Assembly: GCA_021800535.1 (NCBI GenBank)
Contig: JAJYYV010000010.1
Location: 1 to 52,967 of the forward strand
From: a bacterium
GTDB taxonomy: Bacteria > Ratteibacteria > UBA8468 > B48-G9 > DTJG01
Direction of reading: 5' to 3'
DNA: 52,967 bases
Shown here: in pieces, positions 39,560-48,988 of the stretch
How positions within the stretch are numbered: the stretch's first letter is position 1
Layout of the letters: every line of letters starts with the position of its first letter
Notes under the pieces: model-generated
Databases searched by the model: none
Seen by the model: the letters and a program-made list of their open reading frames with translations, nothing else
Told to the model about the DNA's origin: nothing
Translations under genes and position numbers: made by a program

Positions 39560-40045
39560 TTATTCTTTTTCTTTTTGCTGAGAAGGGATTATATCTTTCA
39601 AAAAATTTCTTTTATGCACAGGAAAAAATTTAAGTTTTGAAAATAAGCTTATAAGTGAAAAAATTGTAACCCAATATAGATTTCCACATATTAAAAATCC
39701 TATAAAACCGGAAAATCCAATATAATCAACTATTACAAGCATATCAAGATTAAGAGATTGATATTCAAGGGCGTAATCAATATTTTTTTTATCAATTTTT
39801 TTCTTTATTCTATTTTTAAAAAAATTCATAATAGTTTCAAAAAAGAAAAATATAGCAATTCCGGAAAAATAAAGAAAATATTGTATATATCTTAAAGATT
39901 TAATTCCTGAATAAAAATTTGCAGGAGGATTAAAATGCCAAAAATATTTCATCAAAAATGCTAAACATATATATATCAAAGACATAACAAATAATATATA
40001 TGATTCAATTTTTATAACTATCGATGGTTTTATAGAATTATTCAT
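39560..40045 (-). CDS. Hypothetical membrane protein, 161 aa
   Basis: Four hydrophobic segments (about 15-35, 50-70, 105-125, 128-145) with a basic loop KNRIKKKIDKK between the second and third. Unrecognised. First chromosomal gene outside the island; divergent from the signal peptidase gene. Confidence 0.6.
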   Translation of the reverse strand: MNNSIKPSIVIKIESYILFVMSLIYICLAFLMKYFWHFNPPANFYSGIKSLRYIQYFLYFSGIAIFFFFETIMNFFKNRIKKKIDKKNIDYALEYQSLNLDMLVIVDYIGFSGFIGFLICGNLYWVTIFSLISLFSKLKFFPVHKRNFLKDIIPSQQKEKE

Positions 40046-40139
40046 TTTTATCCTCTTCTATTATTTTAACATTAACATACATTATACACTAAAATTGACT
40101 TTTTGAATTTAAATATTTGTGGTATATTTATTTTTAGAT

Positions 40140-40682
40140 ATGTTTAGATTAATAAAAACACTTATAGGGCTTTTTATAATCTTTGGAATAGGATATTTAT
40201 TTGGGATAAAAGGAATAAAATTCTATAAAATTCCTTCTAATTCTATGGAACCCACTCTTGTAAAAAATGAAAGAATTATTGGAATCAATGTATCTCCTTC
40301 GGATTTAAAACGGGGAGATATTATAACTTTTCTTTATCCAAAGGTAAGTAAAAAACTACTTGTCAAAAGAATTATTGGTCTGTCTGGAGATACAGTTTTA
40401 ATAGAAAATGGAAATGTGTTTATTAATAATAAAAAAATAATAGAACCTTATATTAAAGAGAAACCTGTTTATAGTTTAAAGGCTAAAGTTCCAGAAGGTG
40501 ATGTATTTGTTCTGGGGGATAATAGAAATAATAGTTATGATAGTAGTATTTGGGGACCTCTTCCTATGAAAGATATTCAAAAAAAAATTATTATGATATA
40601 TTGGCCATTTAAAAAAATTTCACTTTTATCTACAAGGCCTACCTTTAAAATTAAAGTTAAAATACCTCTTCATAAATATTAA
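40140..40682 (+). CDS. lepB: Signal peptidase I
   Basis: About 180 aa from the ATG at 40140; a GTG at 40119 would add seven residues. One N-terminal membrane helix (LIKTLIGLFIIFGIGYLFGI), then the serine of IPSNSMEPTL (catalytic Ser, box B), RGDIITFLYP (box C), LVKRIIGLSGDTV with the catalytic Lys (box D) and VFVLGDNRNNSYDSS (box E). Cleaves signal peptides from secreted proteins at the membrane. Ends beside a terminator shared with the convergent HU gene. Confidence 0.92.
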   Translation: MFRLIKTLIGLFIIFGIGYLFGIKGIKFYKIPSNSMEPTLVKNERIIGINVSPSDLKRGDIITFLYPKVSKKLLVKRIIGLSGDTVLIENGNVFINNKKIIEPYIKEKPVYSLKAKVPEGDVFVLGDNRNNSYDSSIWGPLPMKDIQKKIIMIYWPFKKISLLSTRPTFKIKVKIPLHKY

Positions 40683-40687
40683 AACAA

Positions 40688-40729
40688 AAAGGAGTAAACG
40701 TTTTTATTTGACAAAATGTTTACTCCTTT
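40688..40729. terminator. Bidirectional terminator between lepB and the HU gene
   Basis: AAAGGAGTAAAC/GTTTACTCCTTT, a 12-bp stem with an 18-nt loop, with A and T runs on both sides, between convergent genes. Confidence 0.85.
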
Positions 40730-40750
40730 AAAAATACTAAACAAAAAAAA

Positions 40751-41029
40751 TTATTTTACAGCCTTTTTCAATTCAGAACCTGCTTTAAATACAGGAATAT
40801 TTTTTGCTGGAATTTTTATAGATTCACCCGTTTGTGGATTCCTTCCTGTGCGTGCTTTTCTTTTTGATACTTTAAATGTTCCAAAACCTATAAGTGTGAC
40901 AGGATTACCTTTTTTTAAAGAAGATTTGATTGCATCAAATACAGTGTCTACTGCTGATGCTGCATCTTTTTTGGTAGGAAGTACTTTTGCTACAGATTCA
41001 ATTAATTCAGATTTGTTCATTCTTTTCAC
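40751..41029 (-). CDS. hup: HU-type DNA-binding protein
   Basis: 92 aa. MNKSELIESVAKVLPTKKDA start, VTLIGFGTFKVSKRKARTGRNPQTGESI (the family signature through the DNA-binding arm) and IKIPAKNIPVFKAGSELKKAV end. Bends and compacts DNA. AAAGGGGGTG ribosome site 7 nt before the ATG. Standard length for HU/IHF family. Confidence 0.95.
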   Translation of the reverse strand: MKRMNKSELIESVAKVLPTKKDAASAVDTVFDAIKSSLKKGNPVTLIGFGTFKVSKRKARTGRNPQTGESIKIPAKNIPVFKAGSELKKAVK

Positions 41030-41140
41030 CCCCTTTCATTAATGTATTTATTTATATTTTAGAAAAAATATAACACCCCTTATGATATTTGTCAAGTTTT
41101 TTTATTTGACGGATAAGGCTTTTCACCTTATTGTAAAAAT

Positions 41141-42139
41141 ATGAAAACAAAAATTATTAATAAAATCAGAGAGTTTATTAGTAAGCATAATCTTATAAAT
41201 CTGAATAAAACTTATATTATCGCTGTTTCTGGTGGCCCTGATTCTGTATGTCTTATGGATATACTATCTAAAATTTATAAAAATAATAAAAAAAATTTTA
41301 TTATTGCATATATACACCATGGATTAAGAAAAGAAGCTGATAAAGAGATTCACTTTGTAAAAAAAATTTCAACTGGTTATGGATTTTCTTTTTATTGCAG
41401 AAAAATAAAGATAAACAAACAAAAAGGCAAATCTATTGAGAATGAAGCAAGAAAAAAAAGATATCAGTCCTTAAAAGACCTGGCAAAGAAAAAAGGATGC
41501 GACGGTATTATTACAGGGCATACCCTGGATGACCAGGCAGAAACAATACTTCTTAATATGCTTCGTGGCAGTGGTCTTACAGGATTATGTGGAATGAGGC
41601 CGGAAGTAAAAATAGGGAGAAATAAATCTGTATCTATTATAAGACCTCTTCTTTTTATATCCAAGAAAGATATTCTTGAATATTTAGAAAAAGAAAAATT
41701 AAAATTTCAAACAGATAAAAGTAATTTTGATTTAAAGTATAGAAGAAATTATATAAGATATAAGATATTACCTGTTATTGAAAAAATAAATACGGGATTT
41801 AAAAAAAATATTGGTAATTTATCTATTATTCTTCAAGCCGATAGTGATTTTATAAAAAGCAAAGCAGAATATTATTATAAAAGGATATCTGAAAATTTTA
41901 TAGATAACATTGTAATTGATTTTAAAAAATTCACACTTTTACCCATTGCTTTACAAAGAGAAATTGTTAAAAAGGTTATTAAAGAAATAACTAAATCATT
42001 ATATAGTCCGCCGTTTATTATTATAGAAGAAATAAGGGAAAAAATTATAAAAAAAAAATTACCTGTGAAGATACAAAAATTATCTATTAAGATATTTTTT
42101 AAAGATAAAAAAATTTATTTTCAAAAAGATAAAAAATAA
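41141..42139 (+). CDS. tilS: tRNA(Ile)-lysidine synthase
   Basis: 332 aa. PP-loop IIAVSGGPDSVCLMDIL (about 28-44), HHGLR motif (IAYIHHGLRKEAD), GCDGIITGHTLDDQAETILLNMLRGSGLTGLCGM (about 118-150). Converts C34 of the CAU-anticodon tRNA-Ile to lysidine so that it reads AUA. The C-terminal part is shorter than in Escherichia coli TilS, as in many bacteria. Runs into the convergent GNAT gene. Confidence 0.92.
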   Translation: MKTKIINKIREFISKHNLINLNKTYIIAVSGGPDSVCLMDILSKIYKNNKKNFIIAYIHHGLRKEADKEIHFVKKISTGYGFSFYCRKIKINKQKGKSIENEARKKRYQSLKDLAKKKGCDGIITGHTLDDQAETILLNMLRGSGLTGLCGMRPEVKIGRNKSVSIIRPLLFISKKDILEYLEKEKLKFQTDKSNFDLKYRRNYIRYKILPVIEKINTGFKKNIGNLSIILQADSDFIKSKAEYYYKRISENFIDNIVIDFKKFTLLPIALQREIVKKVIKEITKSLYSPPFIIIEEIREKIIKKKLPVKIQKLSIKIFFKDKKIYFQKDKK

Positions 42140-42754
42140 TCAAAAATTTTTTATTAAAATTAATGAAAACCCTATTGGACTTTTAATTTTTCCTTTTATG
42201 ATAAAACCTTTTTTTAAATAAAGATTTATTGCTGAAATGTTATCTTCTCTGACTTCAAGTTTTACAGATTTTTTAAATCTTTTTATATACTGAATTCCCT
42301 GATTTAAAAGAACTGTCCCGATTCCTCTTCTTCTAAATTTAGAATCCACTGATAAAATAAGAACCTGTCCCTGGGAAGATGAAATATGATGAATTGATTG
42401 AAAATTAAAATATATAAATTGACCGGTTATAAATAAAATATTTTTAATGGAAATATTGATATAGTTTCTTTTTATAATTTTTAATAATATTGTCCAAAAA
42501 TGATATTTAATAAATTTTAAAATAAGTTTTTGCATACTTTGTGAAACAAGAATAAAACCTGCAATTGTATTGTTTTCTTCTGCGACAATAAATCCTTTAT
42601 TTTCTAATTTCATAAAAGAATAAAGAATATCAAAAAGTAGATAAAATGGAATAGAATTATTGAAAAGGACATTTAATTGCAAAGAGAAACCGTCTATTAA
42701 TATTTTAGTGCAGGAGTTAATATCTTTTTCCTGGGGAAGTCTATATTTAATCAT
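42140..42754 (-). CDS. GNAT-family N-acetyltransferase, 204 aa
   Basis: The acetyl-CoA-binding loop is clear: VLILSVDSKFRRRGIGTVLLNQGIQYI (R-R-x-G-I-G), followed by SVKLEVREDNISAINLYLKKGFIIKGKI, the classic GNAT beta-5/alpha-4 end. The N-terminal region (YRLPQEKDINSCTKILIDGF) fits. Substrate unknown. Starts 5 nt after its stop partner's stop codon, convergent with tilS. Confidence 0.88.
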   Translation of the reverse strand: MIKYRLPQEKDINSCTKILIDGFSLQLNVLFNNSIPFYLLFDILYSFMKLENKGFIVAEENNTIAGFILVSQSMQKLILKFIKYHFWTILLKIIKRNYINISIKNILFITGQFIYFNFQSIHHISSSQGQVLILSVDSKFRRRGIGTVLLNQGIQYIKRFKKSVKLEVREDNISAINLYLKKGFIIKGKIKSPIGFSLILIKNF

Positions 42755-42830
42755 TTTTTATTATAACCAAAATATAATGTTTTATCAAAAAATCTTTGAC
42801 GAAACCTATTCTCTTTGTTATATTAAATCT

Positions 42831-43343
42831 ATGAAAAAGCTCTTTACTAACCAGAACATATATAAAAAATTGAGAATGTTAGGTGACATTTTAAAAGAAA
42901 AAAATCTTCATCTTGCTATTGCAGAATCTTGTACTGGCGGGCTTGTAGGGTATTTTATAACAGAAATTCCTGGTAGCTCAGAATATTTTAATGGCTCCTT
43001 TGTAGCATATAGTAATATACTTAAAAAAAGAATTTTAAAGGTTCCAAAAACATTGCTTAAAAAATATTCTGCAGTAAGTAAAGAAGTATCTATAGCAATG
43101 GCAAAGGGTGCAAAAAAAATAGGAAAAGCAGATATAAGTATTGCTATCACTGGAATAGCAGGTCCTTTATCTATTCCACAGGATAAACCTGTAGGTTTGG
43201 TTTATATTGCTGTATGTTTTACAAAGCATCACATTAAGGTTGAGGAATTTCATTTTGAGGGGGATAGAAGTACTATTAAAATGAAATCAGCTATTGCAGC
43301 TATAGATTATTTAATAAAAGAACTAAAAACAAAAATCAATTGA
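42831..43343 (+). CDS. CinA/PncC-type nicotinamide-nucleotide amidase
   Basis: Start at the ATG at 42831, 171 aa; the open frame extends to 42660 but overlaps the GNAT gene. LHLAIAESCTGGLVGYFITEIPGSSEYFNGSFVAYSN (catalytic Ser/Tyr-type site of PncC), AVSKEVSIAMAKGAKK, ADISIAITGIAGP and KPVGLVYIAV are the family motifs in order. Hydrolyses NMN to nicotinic acid mononucleotide in the NAD salvage cycle. Only the C-terminal CinA domain is present. Next gene begins 1 bp after its stop. Confidence 0.9.
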   Translation: MKKLFTNQNIYKKLRMLGDILKEKNLHLAIAESCTGGLVGYFITEIPGSSEYFNGSFVAYSNILKKRILKVPKTLLKKYSAVSKEVSIAMAKGAKKIGKADISIAITGIAGPLSIPQDKPVGLVYIAVCFTKHHIKVEEFHFEGDRSTIKMKSAIAAIDYLIKELKTKIN

Positions 43344-43344
43344 T

Positions 43345-44328
43345 ATGAAAAAAACTTTTTTTATTTTATCTTCAATTATTATAATTATAATAATTTTTTT
43401 AGTAATATTTATCAAAAGTCTTTATGGCTCCTCTAATATAAAAAAACTTGTAGATATAACACCTGGCCTTACAGCTCAACAAATAGCAAATTTATTATAT
43501 AAAAAACATATTATAGATAATAAAAACTTTTTTATATTTCTTAGTAAAAAAAATTCTCTTGATAAAAAATTAAAAGCAGGAACATATCAATTTGATGAGC
43601 ATCCATTTATAGAAAATGTTCTTAAAAAATTAATTAAAGGAGAAATTGCTTTTCTTAAAATAACTGTACCACCTGGCAATACCTGTAAACAGATTGGAAA
43701 TATTCTTCAAATCTATAATCTATGTTCAGAAAAAAGTTTCAATAGGATGTGTAAAAAATATAAATTAGAAGGATTTCTTTTTCCTGATACATATGATTTT
43801 CCTTTAAATGTGTCAAAAAGGGTGGTGGCAAGAACAATGATTTCAACATTTTGGCAGGAAATAAAAAAAATTTATCCTAATTATAAAAAACTTACAAAAA
43901 AACAACTTCAAAAAATTGTTATTATTGCGTCTATAGTGGAAAAAGAAGCTGGTCCTGATAGCGAAAAACCTATTATAGCGAGTGTATTATATAACAGATT
44001 AACCAGAGGAATGCCTTTGCAAAGTGATGCTACCATAAGGTATGTTATAGGGCAACAAAATAATTCTCTTACCTTTGCTGAATTACAAATTAATTCTCCT
44101 TATAATACCTATATACATAAAGGGCTTCCACCGACTGCTATTTGTAATCCGGGTATTAATTCACTAAAAGCGGCTCTATTTCCAGCAAAAACAGATTATC
44201 TGTTTTTTGCTTCAGAAGGTAATGGAAATAACTATTTTACTACAACTTATCATGAATTTCTTATAAAACAAAAATATTATCAGAATCTTGAAAATACAGA
44301 AAATAATACAAATATTTTATCTAAATAA
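43345..44328 (+). CDS. mltG: Endolytic murein transglycosylase
   Basis: 327 aa. N-terminal membrane helix (TFFILSSIIIIIIIFLVIFI), LysM-like part, then KLKAGTYQFDEHPF, GFLFPDTYDF, VIIASIVEKEAGPDSEKPIIASVLYNRL with the catalytic Glu, MPLQSDATIRYVIG, SPYNTYIHKGLPPTAICNPGINSLKAAL. Cleaves nascent glycan strands to set their length. Coupled to the CinA-type gene. Confidence 0.93.
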   Translation: MKKTFFILSSIIIIIIIFLVIFIKSLYGSSNIKKLVDITPGLTAQQIANLLYKKHIIDNKNFFIFLSKKNSLDKKLKAGTYQFDEHPFIENVLKKLIKGEIAFLKITVPPGNTCKQIGNILQIYNLCSEKSFNRMCKKYKLEGFLFPDTYDFPLNVSKRVVARTMISTFWQEIKKIYPNYKKLTKKQLQKIVIIASIVEKEAGPDSEKPIIASVLYNRLTRGMPLQSDATIRYVIGQQNNSLTFAELQINSPYNTYIHKGLPPTAICNPGINSLKAALFPAKTDYLFFASEGNGNNYFTTTYHEFLIKQKYYQNLENTENNTNILSK

Positions 44329-44339
44329 AATTGGTGATA

Positions 44340-45392
44340 TTATTTTATTATACGAAGAATATCAAAATATGTAATATATAAAACAAAAAGGATAATAAGA
44401 ATTGCGGCTCCGGTATTAACTATTTCAAGAATTTTTTTATGCGGTTTTCTTCTTAAAATTTTTTCACCCAGAACACCGGCTATATGTCCTCCATCAAGAA
44501 CAGGATATGGCAATAGATTAAAAATTCCAAGATTGATATTTATAAAGGCAAGGAAATAACAGAAGGTTGCAAATCCAAGGCTTATAGCTTCTCCGGATAG
44601 TTTTGCGATTCCTACAGGTCCGGATAATTCATTTATTCCAACCTGTCCTGTTATAAGAAGCTGTAAAGAAATAAAAATTTTACTTAACATATCACCATAA
44701 TAATAAAAAGCCTTTGGTATTGCCTGAAAAAAATTATATTTTACAACTTTTTCTTGTGGGTAAATTCCGATAATATACCTTTTTTCTCCTCTTAAAATAC
44801 TTTTACCTTTTTTATAAAGAAGTGGTGTTATATAAAATGTTTTTATCAAATTATCTCTTTGTACTTTAATATCTAAAGGTTTTCCTAAATATTTATTTGA
44901 ATATTTTGTAACATTTAATAATATTTCCAGCCATTGATTTGTATTTTTCCCATCTATGGAAATAATTTTATCTCCGGCTTTTAAACCTGCTTTTTGAGCA
45001 GGATAATTTTTAACTACACCGCCTATTGTTGTTCCATTATATGTTACAATCCCCAATATCAATGCCGGTATAATAAAAAGATATCCTATAACCAAATTAT
45101 TAAATGCTCCTGAAAAAAGAACAAGGGCTCTGTATCCCGGAGGTTTACTGGAATATTCATCAGGGGTGCCTTTGGAGATTCCTTCTTCTCCTGCTAATTT
45201 AACATATCCGCCAAAAAGAATAGGGCAGATTGTATATTCGGTTTCTCCTCTTTTCCATGAAAAAATCTTTGGACCAAATCCAAATGAAAATCGTTCAACA
45301 CTTATTCCAAGTTTTTTTGCGGTCCAGAAATGACCGAATTCATGAACAAATATAACAATACTAAAAACAATTAATATACCTAAGATAGCCAT
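44340..45392 (-). CDS. rseP: Site-2 protease / sigma-E regulator
   Basis: 350 aa. Membrane zinc protease with FVHEFGHFWTAKKLG (HExxH-type) in the first helix, a PDZ domain in the middle (YPAQKAGLKAGDKIISIDGKN), and FNLLPYPVLDGGH as the third zinc-ligand motif near 295. Cleaves membrane-embedded regulators. Standard length for the family. Confidence 0.93.
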   Translation of the reverse strand: MAILGILIVFSIVIFVHEFGHFWTAKKLGISVERFSFGFGPKIFSWKRGETEYTICPILFGGYVKLAGEEGISKGTPDEYSSKPPGYRALVLFSGAFNNLVIGYLFIIPALILGIVTYNGTTIGGVVKNYPAQKAGLKAGDKIISIDGKNTNQWLEILLNVTKYSNKYLGKPLDIKVQRDNLIKTFYITPLLYKKGKSILRGEKRYIIGIYPQEKVVKYNFFQAIPKAFYYYGDMLSKIFISLQLLITGQVGINELSGPVGIAKLSGEAISLGFATFCYFLAFININLGIFNLLPYPVLDGGHIAGVLGEKILRRKPHKKILEIVNTGAAILIILFVLYITYFDILRIIK

Positions 45393-45424
45393 TTAATTAT
45401 TATATCATATATATCTATAATATT

Positions 45425-46564
45425 TTATTTCCACTTTTCTATCACTTCTATCATTTTTTCATAATTTTTTAAAGTAAGAGATGGTAATTTTCTACCATAA
45501 GGACATGCTGTTGGCATTAACACAAAACCTCTGCCTTTTCCTTTTGTTCCTTGTTGCAGTGCTGTTATAATTTTTTTTTCAAATTCTTCTGTTGGTAAAT
45601 TTTCTATATCCCTTATTTCTATATTTCCAAAAAGTGTCATTTGCATTCCATATTTTTCGCGAACATAGGAAAGTTCAACATCTCCTTGAGGGGGTGGTTC
45701 AATTGGATCTAAACCAGTACATCCTGTTGCACTAATTTCATTAAGAATATCTTTAAGATTTCCATGTGAATGCATTCTTGGATATCCTGCGAATTTAAGA
45801 ATTTTATCTATTAATACCCTGTCATATTTAACCACATATTCGTTAAAAAAATTTGGGGGAAGATAGGGCGTAGATGCATATTCCGGGCCGTAAATACGCC
45901 ATAACCGGCCTGGCAAATTTTTAGCAATCATTTCAATTTCTAAATAAAGTTTTTCAGCAAATCTTTCAAGTAATTTATGAAATAAATCTGGATAAGAAAA
46001 AGCAATTACTATATAATCCTGCATGGCAAAAAGAGAAGCTGCATAACAAAGTGGGTCCGGGGTATCAATCATTGCAATTCCTGTATTCCCAAGCAATTTT
46101 TCTGTTTTTAATACTTCAGATATATCCGGTTCTCCTCCAAAGGGAGTTTTTGGTAATTGAAGATAAGCATTTACATCATCTGTATTTTTTAAAAGAGGCT
46201 CTATTGTCCAATTTGTATTAACATCTTTATCACGACGAGAAACCGTTTTTAAAATATGTTTTTTTGTCGCCTGTATTGTTAAAGTGGTAAATTTACTATT
46301 GCCCTCAATTTTTGTATCTATTTGTGTAATATATTTAAGGCTATCTTCAGGAGCATTTTTGAAGGGGACTCCTCTCATAACTATTCTATCTGTTTTTTCT
46401 TTTGTTAAATCCAATAAAGGTTTCCATGATGGATCTGAAAAAATATTAAATGGGTCTGTATCATTGGGATTTTCATCTAATCCATTTAATTCATAGAAAC
46501 ATACTGGTGGTCTATCTACCTCTTTTCCTTTGATAGAAGCCATTAATCTTTCGTAACGTGTCAT
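45425..46564 (-). CDS. Uroporphyrinogen-decarboxylase-like methyltransferase, 379 aa
   Basis: MTRYERLMASIKGKEVDRPP start (typical of the URO-D superfamily), YVVKYDRVLIDKILKFAGYPRMHSHGNLKDIL (His-x-His, then the TIM-barrel strand), TGLDPIEPPPQGDVELSYVREKYG, TLFGNIEIRDIENLP, then GFVLMPTACPYGRKL. These resemble corrinoid methyltransferase-type members rather than haem HemE. A second member is at 51204; many copies per genome are seen in several uncultured PVC-type bacteria. Substrate not deducible. Confidence 0.82.
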   Translation of the reverse strand: MTRYERLMASIKGKEVDRPPVCFYELNGLDENPNDTDPFNIFSDPSWKPLLDLTKEKTDRIVMRGVPFKNAPEDSLKYITQIDTKIEGNSKFTTLTIQATKKHILKTVSRRDKDVNTNWTIEPLLKNTDDVNAYLQLPKTPFGGEPDISEVLKTEKLLGNTGIAMIDTPDPLCYAASLFAMQDYIVIAFSYPDLFHKLLERFAEKLYLEIEMIAKNLPGRLWRIYGPEYASTPYLPPNFFNEYVVKYDRVLIDKILKFAGYPRMHSHGNLKDILNEISATGCTGLDPIEPPPQGDVELSYVREKYGMQMTLFGNIEIRDIENLPTEEFEKKIITALQQGTKGKGRGFVLMPTACPYGRKLPSLTLKNYEKMIEVIEKWK

Positions 46565-46583
46565 AATATTATATTATAACTAA

Positions 46584-47738
46584 CTATATATCTTTTGTTT
46601 TTTGAGGTATTGGAGGGAAATATATAAAAAGATGACTTATGCGGTCGCTTTCTCCTAAATAAATTTCTCCATTTACACCAGTACAAGCAGAAGCAAATTC
46701 ATATCCATGCCAGAAATGTTCATTTGAAGCAGAAGGAATTCCAAGGTCCGTAATGGAAGAGTTATCAGGGTCATAACAGAAAAGATGAGCCATTCCTTCT
46801 TTTTCTCCATTTATGCCATAAATTTTTCCATCTTTTCCTGCTGTTATTGCTGGGATACCAGATTCAGATGTTATTTTTCCTATATTTTTTATAAAATTTG
46901 TTTCAGGGTCAAAAGCAAATAAAAATCCATCTCCAGAACCTCCTCCATAAATCAGTTTGTCGTATGGATTAAAAACGGCAGAATCAAGTTTATTATAAAG
47001 TTCTCTTCCTTTAATTGTTGGTATAGATACTGGTAATTTGATGAATTTATTATCTGAAATACTATATTTATAAAGGCTGCCAAAAGCTCCACAACAGTAC
47101 ACATTGCCTTTATCATCCATTACAAGTGTTTCAGAAAAAAGGCCATTTTTATCTATTTGTTCTATTAAATTGATATTTTTATTTATAATGTCAAAAGAAA
47201 AAAGAGTTCCTGTTTTTCTGGTTATTCCATATATTAAATTTCTATTATTATCAATTACCAAAGAACAGATATATTTCCCGGCAACAGGAACAAAAAATTT
47301 TTCAATAATTCCGCGTCTTGTTCCATATTCAGCCATTATGTCATTTTTGGAATTATATGAAAAGATATATCCTTCTCCATTTCCTTCTGAAACTCCTCCA
47401 TAAATAATTCCATTTTTATCTATAACAAGAGATTTTTTTATACATGTGGCATTTTCTATTATTCCTATATCACAGACTCCATCGGCCTGCGGGTCCGGGT
47501 CATAATAAAAAAGATGACTTTTTTTACCTGAAGTCGCTCCATATATTTTGCCATTATCTGCTGAACACAGGGAAGTTATTGCACATTCTTCTGGAGAAAT
47601 TGATTCTGAAATGGATTGATAAATCCGTAGGACACGATTTATCATAAAACCTTTTTTTATATCTGTTGAATATTTTTCTACAGGATAATTTGGCTTTACT
47701 GGCCAGGTCCTTTTTTTTAATTCTTCTTCAGATTTCAT
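46584..47738 (-). CDS. Beta-propeller protein (SMP-30/Kelch-like repeats), 384 aa
   Basis: Recurrent blades of the form GKIYGATSGKKSHLFYYDPDPQA, GIIYGGVSEGNGEGYIFSYN, GNVYCCGAFGSLYKYSISDN, GKIYGINGEKEGMAHLFCYDP and GEIYLGESDRISHLFIYFP. No signal peptide, so cytosolic. Probably sugar- or lactone-related or a regulatory scaffold. Its neighbour at 47742 has the same repeat style; the two genes are 3 bp apart and form a pair. Confidence 0.72.
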   Translation of the reverse strand: MKSEEELKKRTWPVKPNYPVEKYSTDIKKGFMINRVLRIYQSISESISPEECAITSLCSADNGKIYGATSGKKSHLFYYDPDPQADGVCDIGIIENATCIKKSLVIDKNGIIYGGVSEGNGEGYIFSYNSKNDIMAEYGTRRGIIEKFFVPVAGKYICSLVIDNNRNLIYGITRKTGTLFSFDIINKNINLIEQIDKNGLFSETLVMDDKGNVYCCGAFGSLYKYSISDNKFIKLPVSIPTIKGRELYNKLDSAVFNPYDKLIYGGGSGDGFLFAFDPETNFIKNIGKITSESGIPAITAGKDGKIYGINGEKEGMAHLFCYDPDNSSITDLGIPSASNEHFWHGYEFASACTGVNGEIYLGESDRISHLFIYFPPIPQKTKDI

Positions 47739-47741
47739 AAT

Positions 47742-48959
47742 TTATCCCCATTGTTTAATATCTTTAAAGGAAAAAACTTTTTTATTCATTGATGCTATAG
47801 ATGGTCTATAAATATACATACCTGTAGGAGATTGTCCTGCATCAGCAAAATATAAATTTCCATAAAAATCCTGAGTTGCACTGGCTATATGTCCTGATTT
47901 ATGTTCTCCAAATACAAGGGGACAAACTTTTTCTCTTATAAGTGTTTTAGGATTTAGTCTTATTATCCATCTATTCTGAGGCTCTTCCCAACCAAGTTTC
48001 ATTGCGAAATATAAATTTCCATCCATTCCAAAAACCAGTCCCCTTACCTGATATGCTTCCAGAGACATATCTGTTTTAAAATCAGCAGGTCCAAAAGCTC
48101 TTCCTAAATCTTCCATAATTCCTTCCTGTCCGATATAAGGATTATATCTCCATAAATGGGATTCATATCCCCAGTCAGTTCCATAAAAACATGACCAATC
48201 CGGTGCAGGAACAACATCATAAAGAACATTATGCCATCCTTGTCTATAGGATTCATGTGGACATTTTACGCCAAGTTGCTTTATTTCATTATTATCAGCA
48301 TTACATTTAAGAATATATCCATAATCATCTGTGGTATAGGCATTTCCATACTTATCAAGGAAAATGGCCTGAGGATTTATTTCTCCTATTCTTCCAAGGT
48401 CTATATAGGTACGGGAATTTATATAAAAAACATAAAAGTGATTTCTTGGCCAGGTGATTCCATAAAGTTTCATTCTTTTTTCATCAAAAGCAAGGGCTCT
48501 ACTTCCTTCTTTTTTGGGTCCTATTCCAAAATTTTCAATTTTATTTGTTAAGGGGTTATATGTAAAAATGTAAGAACCTGGAAAATATCTTTTAGTGTCA
48601 TCCCAGGAATTCCAGGGTCTCCATATAGGATCTCCTAACGGAGGACCTGAAGCATGTGTTGCACAATATAAAAGTCCATCACTTCCCGGTATAAGGCAAT
48701 AATGTATTTTAGATTGAGTTGCATGTCCATTATCTGGTGGTTCCCCTAATTCAGGGCCAATTTCAATAAGATATTCAATCTTTTTTGTTTCCGGGATATA
48801 TCGTAGAATAAAAACACTTAATCCCCCTGTCATTTCTCCACAGGCAGCTATGTAAATATTTCCATCTATTCCTGTACATAGTCCCCAGGTAGAATCATGT
48901 CTTGGTAGTTTATCAAACCGTAGATCTTCTATTTCTCCATCAAGTGCTTTATTTATCAT
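47742..48959 (-). CDS. Beta-propeller protein, 405 aa
   Basis: Blades such as GNIYIAACGEMTGGLSVFIL, GNAYTTDDYGYILKCNADN, GNLYFAMKLGWEEPQNRWII and GNLYFADAGQSPTGMYIYRP. Cytosolic; starts with INKALDGEIEDLRFDKLPRH. Paired with the 46584 gene; both sit next to the URO-D-like methyltransferase gene, a layout that may reflect a sugar or methyl-compound pathway. Function unknown. Confidence 0.7.
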   Translation of the reverse strand: MINKALDGEIEDLRFDKLPRHDSTWGLCTGIDGNIYIAACGEMTGGLSVFILRYIPETKKIEYLIEIGPELGEPPDNGHATQSKIHYCLIPGSDGLLYCATHASGPPLGDPIWRPWNSWDDTKRYFPGSYIFTYNPLTNKIENFGIGPKKEGSRALAFDEKRMKLYGITWPRNHFYVFYINSRTYIDLGRIGEINPQAIFLDKYGNAYTTDDYGYILKCNADNNEIKQLGVKCPHESYRQGWHNVLYDVVPAPDWSCFYGTDWGYESHLWRYNPYIGQEGIMEDLGRAFGPADFKTDMSLEAYQVRGLVFGMDGNLYFAMKLGWEEPQNRWIIRLNPKTLIREKVCPLVFGEHKSGHIASATQDFYGNLYFADAGQSPTGMYIYRPSIASMNKKVFSFKDIKQWG

Positions 48960-48988
48960 TTTTTAAGAAAATATTTTATAGTTTTTTT

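Noticed and set aside
42660-42830. Longer start for the CinA/PncC-type gene
   Set aside because: This part overlaps the GNAT gene antisense and lacks family similarity; the ATG at 42831 begins the conserved protein.
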